The translations under genes were made by a program, and so were the position numbers. The notes beneath the pieces are model-generated. The model did not search any database and was not told where the DNA came from. It saw nothing but the letters and a program-made list of their open reading frames with translations. 26,252 nt of DNA from Pseudomonadota bacterium (lineage in GTDB: Bacteria; Pseudomonadota; Alphaproteobacteria; Rhizobiales; Hyphomicrobiaceae): positions 1 to 26,252 of the forward strand of contig JAEZAW010000188.1 in the NCBI GenBank assembly GCA_023430315.1, given 5' to 3'. The first letter of the stretch is position 1, and the number at the start of each line of letters is the position of its first letter. Below, piece after piece: positions 1 to 7,769 of the stretch.

Positions 1-2168
1 CGAACCGTCCACGCGCGCTGAAGCTGCCGCCCGGTCGCGCACGCGCCCTCGTGAAGGGCATGATCGCGGCGATCGACGAGTTGAGGAACACCCTGCCCGC
101 CATGTTCGAGGGCGAGGACTATCAGGCGCGTCGCCGCGCGATCGACGAGGAATTCCGCTCAGGCCAGGAGCAGGCCTTCGAAGCACTCAATACCAAGGCG
201 AACGGCCAGAACATCACCATCCTGCGCACGCCCACCGGCTTTGCCATGGCGCCGATGCACGAGGGTAAGATCGTCAAGCCAGAGGTTTTCAACACGCTGC
301 CCGAGACCATGCGCAAACAGATCGAGCAGCGCATCGAGGTCCTGCAGAAAGAGCTCGCCGAGATCATCGAAAAGCTGCCCAAGACGGACAAGCAGCGGCG
401 CGCCAAGCTGAGCGAGCTCAACGAGGAGATCGCCTCGCTCGCCGTGCTCGAGGCGCTGGACGACCTGGCGGCATCCTTCAACGACCAACCGGAGGTGTTG
501 GGTTATCTCGACGCCGTCGGCCGCGATCTCATTCGCAATGTCGGCATCTTCCTGGCGCCGGCGGGCGAGGAGAACGAGATCGTCAAGCAGCCGGCCGACA
601 CAGCGCGCGATCCTCGTTTCCGCCGCTACATGGTCAATCCGATGGTCTCGCACAACGGGGACGATCCTCCCATAGCGCCGCTCGTCGAGGAGCTGAACCC
701 GACCTACGGCAATCTCATTGGCCGGATCGAGCATATCGCGCAGATGGGCGCGCTCGTGACGGACTTCCTGCTGATCAAGCCGGGCACCTTGCACAAGGCG
801 AACGGTGGCTACCTGATGATCGACGCGCGCAAGCTGCTCATGTCGCCCTTCGCCTGGGAGGCACTCAAGCGCTGCATCAAGGCGCGCGAGATCCGCATCG
901 AGCAGCCTTCCGAGATGTCGGGGCTGATGTCGACGCAGTCGCTCGATCCCGAGCCCATTCCTTTCGAAACCAAGGTCGTGCTGCTCGGCGATCGCGAGCT
1001 TTACTACCTGCTGGCCGCGGCCGATCCGGACTTCTCGCGCTTCTTCAAGGTCCAGGCCGATTTCGACGACTCGATCGCCCGCTCCACCGAGAACGATCAG
1101 GCCTATGCCCGCCTGATCGCGTCCATCGTCATTGAGCACAAGCTTAAGCCACTCGATGCGCCGGCCGTCGCTCGCATTATCGAGGAAGGCGCCCGGCTCG
1201 CCTCTGATCGCGAGAAGCTTTCGATCGAGATCGGCCGCATTGCCGATCTCGTGCGCGAGGCCGACTACTGGGCCGCCCAGGCAGGCCGATCGACGACCAC
1301 GCGCGCGGACGTCGCCCAGGCAATCAACGAGGCTACGCAGCGATCGGATCGCCTGCGCGACCGCGCCCAGGAGACGATCGAGCGCCAGATCGTGCTTGTC
1401 GATACGACCGGCACCAAGGTCGGCCAGATCAACGGCCTTGCCGTGCTCCAGCTCGGCGACTTCGCCTTCGGACGTCCCAGCCGCATTACGGCGCGCGTGC
1501 GCATGGGCTCGGGGCGCGTCACCGACATCGAGCGTGAAGCCAACCTCGGCGGCGCGCTGCATACCAAAGGCGTGATGATCCTATGGGGCTTCCTCGCCGG
1601 CCGCTATGCGCTCGACGTTCCGCTCGCGCTCGCGGCAACGCTGGTCTTCGAGCAGTCCTATGGCGGCGTCGATGGCGACAGCGCATCCTCGACCGAGCTC
1701 TATGCGCTCCTTTCGGCGCTGTCGGAAGTGCCGATCAAGCAATCGTTCGCGGTGACCGGATCGGTCAACCAGTGGGGCGAGGTTCAGGCCATCGGCGGCG
1801 TGAACGAGAAGATCGAAGGCTTTTACGATGTCTGCAAGGCGCGCGGGCTCACGGGTGAGCAGGGCGTGCTAATCCCGAAGGCAAACGTGCAGCACCTCAT
1901 GCTACGCGAAGACGTCGTCGAGGCCGTGAAGGCAGGCAAGTTCGCAGTTCATGCCGTCGAGACAATCGATCAGGGCATCGAGATTTTGACCGGGATCAAG
2001 GCCGGCACCCGCGGCGATGACGGACACTTCGAGGCCGGCAGCATCAACCGCAAGGTCGAGGAGAAGCTGCGGGACTTCGCCGAACGCGGCCGCGCGTTCG
2101 CACGACGCTCGGAGAGCGAAAGCGGCGACAGTGCCCCGGGCAGCAGCAACGGAAAGCCGTCGTCATGA
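1..2168 (+). CDS. Lon-like AAA-family ATP-dependent protease, C-terminal part (5' end outside window)
   Basis: The reading frame is open from base 3, with no stop before the TGA at 2166-2168, so the gene starts upstream of the window; the GTG at 51 is not a credible start because conserved sequence precedes it (NRPRALKLPPGRARAL). The protein matches the stand-alone Lon-like proteases (AAA_32 plus Lon_C type, about 800 residues), not classical LonA. An N-terminal part with Walker A is expected but not visible. A charged helical stretch follows (about 90-450 nt), then the ATPase-like core with the ANGGYLMIDARKLL segment near 800-840, then the Lon protease domain from about 1370. The Ser-Lys dyad is visible: Ser in GDSASS (codon 1680-1682) and Lys in GGVNEKIEGF (codon 1809-1811), 43 residues apart as in E. 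coli Lon (Ser679/Lys722). It probably degrades cytosolic protein substrates using ATP. The stop overlaps the next gene's start (ATGA). The family call is firm; the substrate is unknown. Confidence 0.93.
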   Translation, partial: NRPRALKLPPGRARALVKGMIAAIDELRNTLPAMFEGEDYQARRRAIDEEFRSGQEQAFEALNTKANGQNITILRTPTGFAMAPMHEGKIVKPEVFNTLPETMRKQIEQRIEVLQKELAEIIEKLPKTDKQRRAKLSELNEEIASLAVLEALDDLAASFNDQPEVLGYLDAVGRDLIRNVGIFLAPAGEENEIVKQPADTARDPRFRRYMVNPMVSHNGDDPPIAPLVEELNPTYGNLIGRIEHIAQMGALVTDFLLIKPGTLHKANGGYLMIDARKLLMSPFAWEALKRCIKAREIRIEQPSEMSGLMSTQSLDPEPIPFETKVVLLGDRELYYLLAAADPDFSRFFKVQADFDDSIARSTENDQAYARLIASIVIEHKLKPLDAPAVARIIEEGARLASDREKLSIEIGRIADLVREADYWAAQAGRSTTTRADVAQAINEATQRSDRLRDRAQETIERQIVLVDTTGTKVGQINGLAVLQLGDFAFGRPSRITARVRMGSGRVTDIEREANLGGALHTKGVMILWGFLAGRYALDVPLALAATLVFEQSYGGVDGDSASSTELYALLSALSEVPIKQSFAVTGSVNQWGEVQAIGGVNEKIEGFYDVCKARGLTGEQGVLIPKANVQHLMLREDVVEAVKAGKFAVHAVETIDQGIEILTGIKAGTRGDDGHFEAGSINRKVEEKLRDFAERGRAFARRSESESGDSAPGSSNGKPSS

Positions 2169-3025
2169 TCATGCACGTAGCGGAAGCCGGCGAGCAGCGT
2201 GGGCGCGTCGTACTGCACATCACCTCGGGGCACCCGAACAAGGTGGCCATCGAGGCTGCCGTCCGTATTGCCCAGGCCTTCCACTCGGAGATCGAGAGCC
2301 TCTTCGTCGAGGACATGCAGCTCTACGATATGGCGAGCTACCCATTCGCACGCGAAATCTCGCTCAGGGGCACGAACCGTGCGCTCTCCCGCGAGGACAT
2401 CGAGCGCGATCTGCGCCTGACAGGCCGGGCCCTCTGCCGACGCGTCGAGAGACTGGCGCAAGCGGCCAACGTGCCGCTCAGATCGCGCATCGTTCGTGAT
2501 GACCCCCTGCAGGCGCTTGCCAAGGCTTGCTCCGAGGACGGGCCGTGGAATGTCGTCGCGCTGGCGGATGTCCTCGCACCAGGTCAGGGCGTGCGGGTCT
2601 GCGATCTATTCGCCAATGTCGCTGGCTATACGGGCCTCATGCTGGTCGGCCCGAAGGCACGTCGCACGCGTGGGCCTGTCATCGCCGTCGTCGAAAGCGC
2701 CGATCATCTCCAGCCCATGCTGCGCGCCGCCGAGCGCATGTCCGGCGTCACCGGCGGCGAAGTCATGGTCATGCTGCTCTCCGACAGCCCGACCGGCGGC
2801 CAGTGGCTCGAGGAGCAGGTCCGCCTCGCCCTTGGCGATCAGGCCAAGCTTACCCTGCTCGCTTATCAGATCGACCAGGGCGCGCCGGCCGCGCTCGCGG
2901 AAGTTATCAGGCGCCTTCATGGCGGCTTCCTGATCGCTCACTTCGGCGGCATTCTCGTGCCGGCGCACGGCGATCTCCGAGACCTCGTCTCGGCGCTGGA
3001 ATGCCCGCTGTTTCTGATGCGCTAG
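2165..3025 (+). CDS. Tandem universal-stress-protein-like (Usp fold) protein
   Basis: The product has 286 residues. The N-terminal half looks Usp/HUP-like: a first strand (GRVVLHITSG), a long helix (AIEAAVRIAQAF) and a second strand ending IESLFVEDMQLYDMASYPFARE, the 'LFVED' pattern common in alphaproteobacterial Usp proteins. The half closes with a strand, TGLMLVGPKA. The second half (from about residue 170) repeats the plan: GPVIAVVES, a helix, then GGEVMVMLL, ending ECPLFLMR. I do not see a clear ATP-binding G-x2-G-x9-G-S/T motif, so nucleotide binding is uncertain. The ATG at 2165 overlaps the stop of the Lon-like protease gene and is preceded by GGAAAG at 2151-2156; a second ATG at 2171 is possible. 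The overlap suggests coupled translation with the protease, so a role as stress sensor or adaptor is conceivable, but that is inference. The family call is by fold pattern, not by a diagnostic motif. Confidence 0.8.
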   Translation: MIMHVAEAGEQRGRVVLHITSGHPNKVAIEAAVRIAQAFHSEIESLFVEDMQLYDMASYPFAREISLRGTNRALSREDIERDLRLTGRALCRRVERLAQAANVPLRSRIVRDDPLQALAKACSEDGPWNVVALADVLAPGQGVRVCDLFANVAGYTGLMLVGPKARRTRGPVIAVVESADHLQPMLRAAERMSGVTGGEVMVMLLSDSPTGGQWLEEQVRLALGDQAKLTLLAYQIDQGAPAALAEVIRRLHGGFLIAHFGGILVPAHGDLRDLVSALECPLFLMR

Positions 3026-3029
3026 TAAC

Positions 3030-3069
3030 TTCCCCCTCTCCCCATTGAAGGCAATGGGGAGAGGGGGAA
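3030..3069. terminator. Perfect 18-bp hairpin between convergent genes, probable bidirectional terminator
   Basis: The left arm 3030-3047 (TTCCCCCTCTCCCCATTG) and right arm 3052-3069 are exact reverse complements around a 4-base loop (AAGG). The hairpin lies 4 bases after the Usp-like stop codon and 3 bases from the stop of the EF-G-like gene on the other strand, so it would sit at the 3' end of both transcripts. There is no clean T-run beyond either arm, so it may stabilise or process 3' ends rather than act as a classical intrinsic terminator. Its pyrimidine/purine arms resemble dispersed palindromic elements known between genes in alphaproteobacteria. Confidence 0.75.
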
Positions 3070-3072
3070 AGA

Positions 3073-5124
3073 TTACGCCGCCGCCTCTTTCTGCGCCGCA
3101 AGCACCTGATCGGCCAGGCGCCCGGTCAGTTCGGCGAGGTGGTCGAACTTCGCCGCGAAGGTGCCGACGCCGGCTGTCGCCGAGCGCAGCTCGACGATCA
3201 GATCCTGGATCTCCGTTTCCGGCACGCGAGCCTGCACGACATCCCATCCCGGCCAGTCGGGACGCGCGTCGAAGCCGAGGATCTGGCCGCGCCGCTGCGA
3301 GATCATTGCATTGATGCGCGACGTCGCCTCGGTCGGCACCACGATCTCGACAGCCATGACCGGCTCGAGCAATACGGGGCCGCACTTCGGCATGCCTTCC
3401 GACATCGCAAGCCGTCCGGCCTGACGGAACGCCATGTCCGAGCTGTCGACGCTGTGATACGAGCCATCGGTCAGCGTTACCGCGACATCGACCACCGGGA
3501 AGCCGAGCGGCCCGTGCTGGAGATAGTCGCGCACGCCGATCTCGACTGAGGGGATGAACTGCTTCGGCACCACGCCGCCCGTGATGGTGTCGTCGAACAG
3601 GAAACCCTCGCCACGGCGCATCGGCTTGATCTCGACGACGACGTCACCGAACTGACCATGCCCACCGGACTGCTTCTTGTGCCGGCCGCGGATCGAGACG
3701 CTGCCCTTGATCGTCTCCTTGTACGGGATCTGACGCCGCCGCGTGCTCGCGTCGATGCTGTACTTCCGTTTCAGCCGCTCCATGGCCACGCGGAGGTGCA
3801 TCTCGCCCTGCCCCCAGAGCACCATCTGGTGCGTCTCGGCCGCGTGATCGAGCCGAACGGAAGGATCTTCCTCGATCAGCTTCGTGAGCGCCGCACTGAG
3901 CTTGACCTCGTCCTTGCGATCCTTGAGCTCAATGGCGACACCGTACACGGGTGCTGCCTGCTCAGGCAGCTTGATCTGCGCGACGCCGCTCTTCTCCAAC
4001 GAGAGCGTATCACCCGTGCGCGCCCTCTCGAGCCGCCCGAGCGCAACGGTATCGCCACGCTTTGCCGTGGTGAGCTTGCGCGCTTCCTGACCCAGCATGG
4101 AGAAGAGGCCGGCGACGCGGTCGTCCCCACGGGGGCCGTAGAGCGTCGCACCATCGGCGAGGTCGCCGGTAAGAACGCGCGCGATGGAAAGCTTCCCGCC
4201 GTGCGCCGTGTACATGGTCTTGAGGATTTGTACTGCCGACTTGCCATCGCCGATCCCGAGGCGCGCGGCAGTATGTGAGACGAACGGCGCTTCGTGACGC
4301 AGCGCTTTCAGGAGCCGCACGATGCCATTGCCGTTCTCGGCCGAGCCCAACAGCACCGGGCAGATCAGACCTTCGCGCATTTCCTTGGCGAGATCCTCGA
4401 ATACCCTGTCGCGCGGCGGCTGCATATCACTCAGAAGCTGCTCCATGAGCTCGTCGTCGTAGTCGGCGAGCTGCTCGAGCATGTGAAAACGCGCCTCCTG
4501 CTTGCGCGGCTCGAGCGCATCGGGCATCGGGATGACTTCCGAAGGGGCGTGCTCGCGGTAGACGAAGGCACGCTCGAGCGCGAGATCGACGAAACCCGTC
4601 GCGATGCCGTTCTCCCAGACAGGGATCTGGCGCAGCACGAGCGGCTTGGCGCTCGCGGGCTGCAGCATCGGCAGGATCTCGCGCACCGGGGTCTCGAAAC
4701 TGTCGATCTTGTTCAGGAAGAGGAAATGGGGAATGCCGCGATCCTCGAGCTGCTTGAGAATGAGCTGGAGCGCGGGAACGCGCTTGGGATCGGGCTCGCA
4801 GACGACGACGGCGGCATCACAGCCGGCGAGTACGGCGTTCGCCTCGGCCTGAAATTCGATCGAGCCGGGGCAGTCGATGAACGTGAAACGATCTCCCAGG
4901 AACTCCACATCGGCTACGTTGACCTCGACACTCATGCCGTGATCGCGGGCCTCGGGCACGCTGTCGCCGATCGTATTCTTATCCGCGATGGCGCCCTGGC
5001 GCGTTACAGCGTTGGTGCGGGCGAGGATGGCTTCGAGGAGTGTCGTCTTGCCGGAAAGATAAGGACCGAGGATCGCGATGGCACGGGCGCTGCGCGTTGC
5101 ACTGCCGTTGGGTTCAAGCCCCAT
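3073..5124 (-). CDS. Elongation factor G-like translational GTPase (EF-G2 type)
   Basis: The product has 683 residues, close to EF-G length. The ATG at 5124 is chosen because it follows GGAGGAAACC (a strong Shine-Dalgarno) and opens MGLEPNGS; a longer frame to 5202 lacks such support. G1 is GPYLSGKT (residues 20-27), G4 is NKID (138-141), and a G5-like LGSAENG follows. Domain II, domain III and domain IV (GGHGQFGDVVVEI, VTLTDGSYHSVDSSDMAF) are all recognisable, so the translocase architecture is complete. G3 reads DCPGS (84-88) where canonical EF-G has DTPGH: the catalytic His is Ser, and the switch I Thr appears as Ser (HGMSV). This points to the EF-G-like paralogue group rather than the housekeeping fusA, which would normally lie in the str operon with rpsL and rpsG. 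It probably acts on ribosomes in the cytosol, but its step is unknown. It stands alone, convergent with the Usp-like gene. Confidence 0.9.
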   Translation of the reverse strand: MGLEPNGSATRSARAIAILGPYLSGKTTLLEAILARTNAVTRQGAIADKNTIGDSVPEARDHGMSVEVNVADVEFLGDRFTFIDCPGSIEFQAEANAVLAGCDAAVVVCEPDPKRVPALQLILKQLEDRGIPHFLFLNKIDSFETPVREILPMLQPASAKPLVLRQIPVWENGIATGFVDLALERAFVYREHAPSEVIPMPDALEPRKQEARFHMLEQLADYDDELMEQLLSDMQPPRDRVFEDLAKEMREGLICPVLLGSAENGNGIVRLLKALRHEAPFVSHTAARLGIGDGKSAVQILKTMYTAHGGKLSIARVLTGDLADGATLYGPRGDDRVAGLFSMLGQEARKLTTAKRGDTVALGRLERARTGDTLSLEKSGVAQIKLPEQAAPVYGVAIELKDRKDEVKLSAALTKLIEEDPSVRLDHAAETHQMVLWGQGEMHLRVAMERLKRKYSIDASTRRRQIPYKETIKGSVSIRGRHKKQSGGHGQFGDVVVEIKPMRRGEGFLFDDTITGGVVPKQFIPSVEIGVRDYLQHGPLGFPVVDVAVTLTDGSYHSVDSSDMAFRQAGRLAMSEGMPKCGPVLLEPVMAVEIVVPTEATSRINAMISQRRGQILGFDARPDWPGWDVVQARVPETEIQDLIVELRSATAGVGTFAAKFDHLAELTGRLADQVLAAQKEAAA

Positions 5125-5493
5125 GGTTTCCTCCTTGTCGCTCAGGCGCAAGGACGTGTGCCGCGCCCCGCGCCTGAGTTGAGGCCGCGCGGCATGGAGC
5201 ATGTCGTTTCAGATGGGATCGTGCAGCCGTATCATCCGAAACGTGCATCCCGCTCCAAAATTGGATGCAGGTGCGTTTCACGGCCCGCAAGGAAGCTTCG
5301 TCGCTTCCAGGAGAGGCGATCGCGCTTATGCATGTTGGACCGGCATTTTGCCGCGCGCAAGAGCCGTTCGCCTACTGCTCATCGGTGCAATGCAGCACAT
5401 CTCAACACGACGCTTTAACCTGCGGACATCGCGCAGTAGAACGCTAACGAACACACGGGCCGGCGTAAGTCCGGTCAAACACCGGGAGGAACC
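5125..5493. other. Divergent intergenic region (369 bp) between EF-G-like gene and dehydrogenase
   Basis: No protein-coding gene is supported here; short frames crossing it match nothing recognisable. It must hold the promoters of both flanking genes. The EF-G-like Shine-Dalgarno (GGAGG on the minus strand) lies at its left end and the dehydrogenase's (GGGAGGAACC before ATG 5494) at its right end. An imperfect inverted repeat at 5238-5279 is listed separately. I could not place a convincing -35/-10 pair. Confidence 0.6.
5238..5279. repeat. Interrupted inverted repeat in divergent promoter region
   Basis: GAAACG (5238-5243) followed directly by TGCATCC (5244-5250) is mirrored by GGATGCA (5263-5269) and CGTTTC (5274-5279). 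The central 12 bases are CGCTCCAAAATT, and a 4-base asymmetric bulge (GGTG) separates the right-hand parts. That gives 13 paired bases in two blocks. It lies 114 bp upstream of the EF-G-like start and 214 bp upstream of the dehydrogenase start, so it could be an operator or a leader-RNA hairpin. Function is not known. Confidence 0.45.
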
Positions 5494-6381
5494 ATGCCTG
5501 CTACCATCGCTTTTGTCGGCCTTGGCGCCATGGGCGCGGAGATGGCTGAGACCCTGGTTTCCAAGCAGTGGCGCGTCGTCGGCTACGACATTCGCCGGGA
5601 AGCCATCGACCGCCTCGTGAAGAATGGCGGACATGCCGCAGCGAGCGCTGCGGAAGCGGCGAAGGGCGCCGAAGCCCTGGTGCTGATGGTCGTCAACGCC
5701 GATCAGGCAGAGACGATCCTCTTCAAGGATGGCGCGCTTGAGGCGCTGCCTGCGGGCGCAACGGTCGTCCTCATGGCGACATGCGCGCCCGCACGCGTCG
5801 AGGATATTGCCAAACGTGTCGAGGCCAGCGGCCGCAAGTTCGTCGACGCGCCGGTATCGGGCGGCGTCACCGGCGCCAAGGGCGGCACGCTCACCATTAT
5901 GGCGGCAGCGCCGCAGGCGACATTCGATGCCGCGCGGCCCATGCTCGAAGCCATGGGATCGAACCTCTTCTATCTCGGCCAGAAGCCGGGGCAGGGCGCG
6001 GCGATGAAGATCGTCAACCAGCTCATGGCCGGCGCCAATCTGGCGATCGCCGCGGAGGCGATTGCCTTCGCAGAGCGCGCCGGCGTTGATACGAAAGTGG
6101 CCTATGATCTGCTGACGGGCTCGGCTGCCGGAAGCTGGATGCTCAAGGCGCGCGGGCCGCGCATGATCGACTACGACAATGTCGTCACCAGTGCTGTCGA
6201 GATCTTCGTGAAGGATCTCGGTCTCGTGCTCGACTCCGGCCGCGCGTTACGCATCGGCCTCCCCATCGCAGCCGCTGCGCATCAGCAGTATCTGTCTGCA
6301 GCCGGCATGGGTCTCGGTTCGCAGGACGATAGCCAGGTCGTCCAAGTCTACCGCACGCTCAGCGGCAAGGCCAAGACCTGA
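5494..6381 (+). CDS. ltnD: NAD(P)-dependent beta-hydroxyacid dehydrogenase, L-threonate dehydrogenase-like
   Basis: The product has 295 residues, typical of the 3-hydroxyisobutyrate dehydrogenase superfamily. The N-terminal Rossmann motif is GLGAMG (residues 9-14). The substrate-binding motif DAPVSGGVTGAKGGTLTIM and the catalytic Lys in AAMKIVNQ (Lys172, with Asn175) are present. LTGSAAGSWMLKARGPRM and SAVEIFVKDLGLVLD resemble L-threonate dehydrogenases (LtnD), which oxidise L-threonate at C2 with NAD+; related members reduce tartronate semialdehyde or oxidise 3-hydroxyisobutyrate. The start follows GGGAGGAACC. The lyase-family gene begins 47 bp after its stop on the same strand. The usual threonate partners (an otnK-type kinase, otnC-type aldolase/decarboxylase, otnI isomerase) are not in the window, so the exact substrate remains uncertain; the superfamily is certain. 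Confidence 0.85.
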   Translation: MPATIAFVGLGAMGAEMAETLVSKQWRVVGYDIRREAIDRLVKNGGHAAASAAEAAKGAEALVLMVVNADQAETILFKDGALEALPAGATVVLMATCAPARVEDIAKRVEASGRKFVDAPVSGGVTGAKGGTLTIMAAAPQATFDAARPMLEAMGSNLFYLGQKPGQGAAMKIVNQLMAGANLAIAAEAIAFAERAGVDTKVAYDLLTGSAAGSWMLKARGPRMIDYDNVVTSAVEIFVKDLGLVLDSGRALRIGLPIAAAAHQQYLSAAGMGLGSQDDSQVVQVYRTLSGKAKT

Positions 6382-6428
6382 GCCTTCGACGCCATCCATT
6401 CACGAGCCTGCAAAGGACCAGCAATCAC

Positions 6429-7766
6429 ATGCCCTCGACCGTCTTCGATTCCGCCATCTACCGCGATTTCTTCGGCACGCCCGCTATGCGCGCCGTGTGG
6501 AGCGATGAGGCGCTGGTTGCCCGCTATGTCGAGGTCGAGGTGGCGCTCGCCAAGGCCGAGGCGCGCGTCGGTCTCATCCCGGCTGATGCTGCCAAGGAGA
6601 TCGCGGCGAAGGCGGACGCGAGCAAACTCGACCTCGCCAAGCTCAAGGCCGAGACCGATATCGTCGGCTACCCGATCATCGGTATCGTCCATCAGATGGC
6701 GAAGCAGTGCGGCGAAGCAGGCCGCTACGTGCATTGGGGCGCGACTACGCAGGACATCATGGACAGCGCGACGGTGCTCCAGCTTCGCGCTGCGCTCGAC
6801 ATCGTCGACGATGAGCTACATGCGGTTGCGCGTGCATTGGAGAGCCTCGCTGCCAAGCATCGCGACACGGTGATGGCCGGTCGCACGCACATGCAGCACG
6901 CGTTGCCCGTAACGTTCGGCTACAAGGCTGCTGTGTGGCTGTCGAGTGTGCGCCGCGACAAGGAGCGCCTTGCCGAGCTGCGCAAGCGCCTGCTCGTCGT
7001 GCAGTTCTCCGGTGCGGCCGGCACGCTCGCCTCGCTCGGCAGCGATGGCCTGAAAGTGCAGGCGGCTCTCGCGGAGGAGCTCGATCTTGCGCAACCCGAT
7101 ATCACATGGCACGCGGCGCGCGACGCGATTGCGGAAGTCGGCAGTGCTCTCGCAATCCTTTCCGGCGGCCTCGCCAAGATCGCCACTGACGTAATGCTGA
7201 TGATGCAGACGGAGGTGGCCGAAGCCTTCGAGCCATTTGTGAAGGGACGCGGCGGCTCATCGACCATGCCGCAGAAGCGCAATCCGATTTCCTGCGAGAT
7301 GATCCTCGCAATTGCCAAGGCCGTGCGCTCGGACGCGAGCTTGCTGCTGGACGCTATGGCCGCGGACCACGAGCGGGCGACAGGACCGTGGCATCTCGAA
7401 TGGATCGCATTGCCGCGCGCGTTCATCGCGACAGCCGGGGCGCTCTATCAGGCGCGCTTCATGCTCGAAGGGCTGATCGTCGATGGCGAGCGTATGCGTC
7501 GCAATCTCGACATCACCGGCGGCTTGATCGTCGCGGAGGCCGCCATGATGGCACTGGCGCCGTTTACTGGCCGCGGTGCGGCGCATGACATCGTCTATGA
7601 CTGCTGCCGCGAAGCGCTGAACAACGGCACGACGCTGCTCGCGCAGTTGGAAAAGCGCGCCGATGTCACGCAGCATTTGGATCGCGCAGCCCTCGCCCGC
7701 GTCGTCGATCCCGCGCACTACCTCGGCACGGCCCGCGAGATGGTCGATCGGATGCTGAAGGGGTAG
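6429..7766 (+). CDS. Class-II fumarase/aspartase superfamily lyase (3-carboxymuconate cycloisomerase / adenylosuccinate lyase-like)
   Basis: The product has 445 residues. The superfamily signature GSSTMPQKRNP is intact (residues 276-286) on the flexible loop that carries the catalytic Ser. The conserved regions YVHWGATTQDIMD and GRTHMQHALPVTFGY are also present. The N-terminus and overall pattern look closest to PcaB-type 3-carboxy-cis,cis-muconate cycloisomerases and the adenylosuccinate-lyase-like proteins around them. Members catalyse beta-elimination of fumarate-like products or a related cycloisomerisation, as cytosolic homotetramers. AAAGGA at 6412-6417 precedes the ATG. It follows the dehydrogenase gene closely, so the two are probably co-transcribed. 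No protocatechuate genes (pcaGH, pcaC, pcaD) are nearby, so a beta-ketoadipate role is not supported by context. The stop is 3 bp from the convergent truA stop. Superfamily firm, substrate open. Confidence 0.85.
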   Translation: MPSTVFDSAIYRDFFGTPAMRAVWSDEALVARYVEVEVALAKAEARVGLIPADAAKEIAAKADASKLDLAKLKAETDIVGYPIIGIVHQMAKQCGEAGRYVHWGATTQDIMDSATVLQLRAALDIVDDELHAVARALESLAAKHRDTVMAGRTHMQHALPVTFGYKAAVWLSSVRRDKERLAELRKRLLVVQFSGAAGTLASLGSDGLKVQAALAEELDLAQPDITWHAARDAIAEVGSALAILSGGLAKIATDVMLMMQTEVAEAFEPFVKGRGGSSTMPQKRNPISCEMILAIAKAVRSDASLLLDAMAADHERATGPWHLEWIALPRAFIATAGALYQARFMLEGLIVDGERMRRNLDITGGLIVAEAAMMALAPFTGRGAAHDIVYDCCREALNNGTTLLAQLEKRADVTQHLDRAALARVVDPAHYLGTAREMVDRMLKG

Positions 7767-7769
7767 CGT

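Noticed and set aside
159..1562. 467-codon open frame on the minus strand
   Set aside because: It lies entirely antisense to the Lon-like protease, whose protein is conserved; the translation is Arg/Leu/Asp-rich and unrecognisable, as expected for a GC-rich shadow frame.
4294..5418. 374-codon open frame on the plus strand
   Set aside because: It is antisense to the EF-G-like gene's GTPase domain and has no family pattern; the opposite strand has a strong Shine-Dalgarno and all G motifs.
5265..5447. 60-codon frame in the 5125-5493 gap as a small gene
   Set aside because: No Shine-Dalgarno, no recognisable pattern, and it overlaps the inverted repeat; most likely chance.
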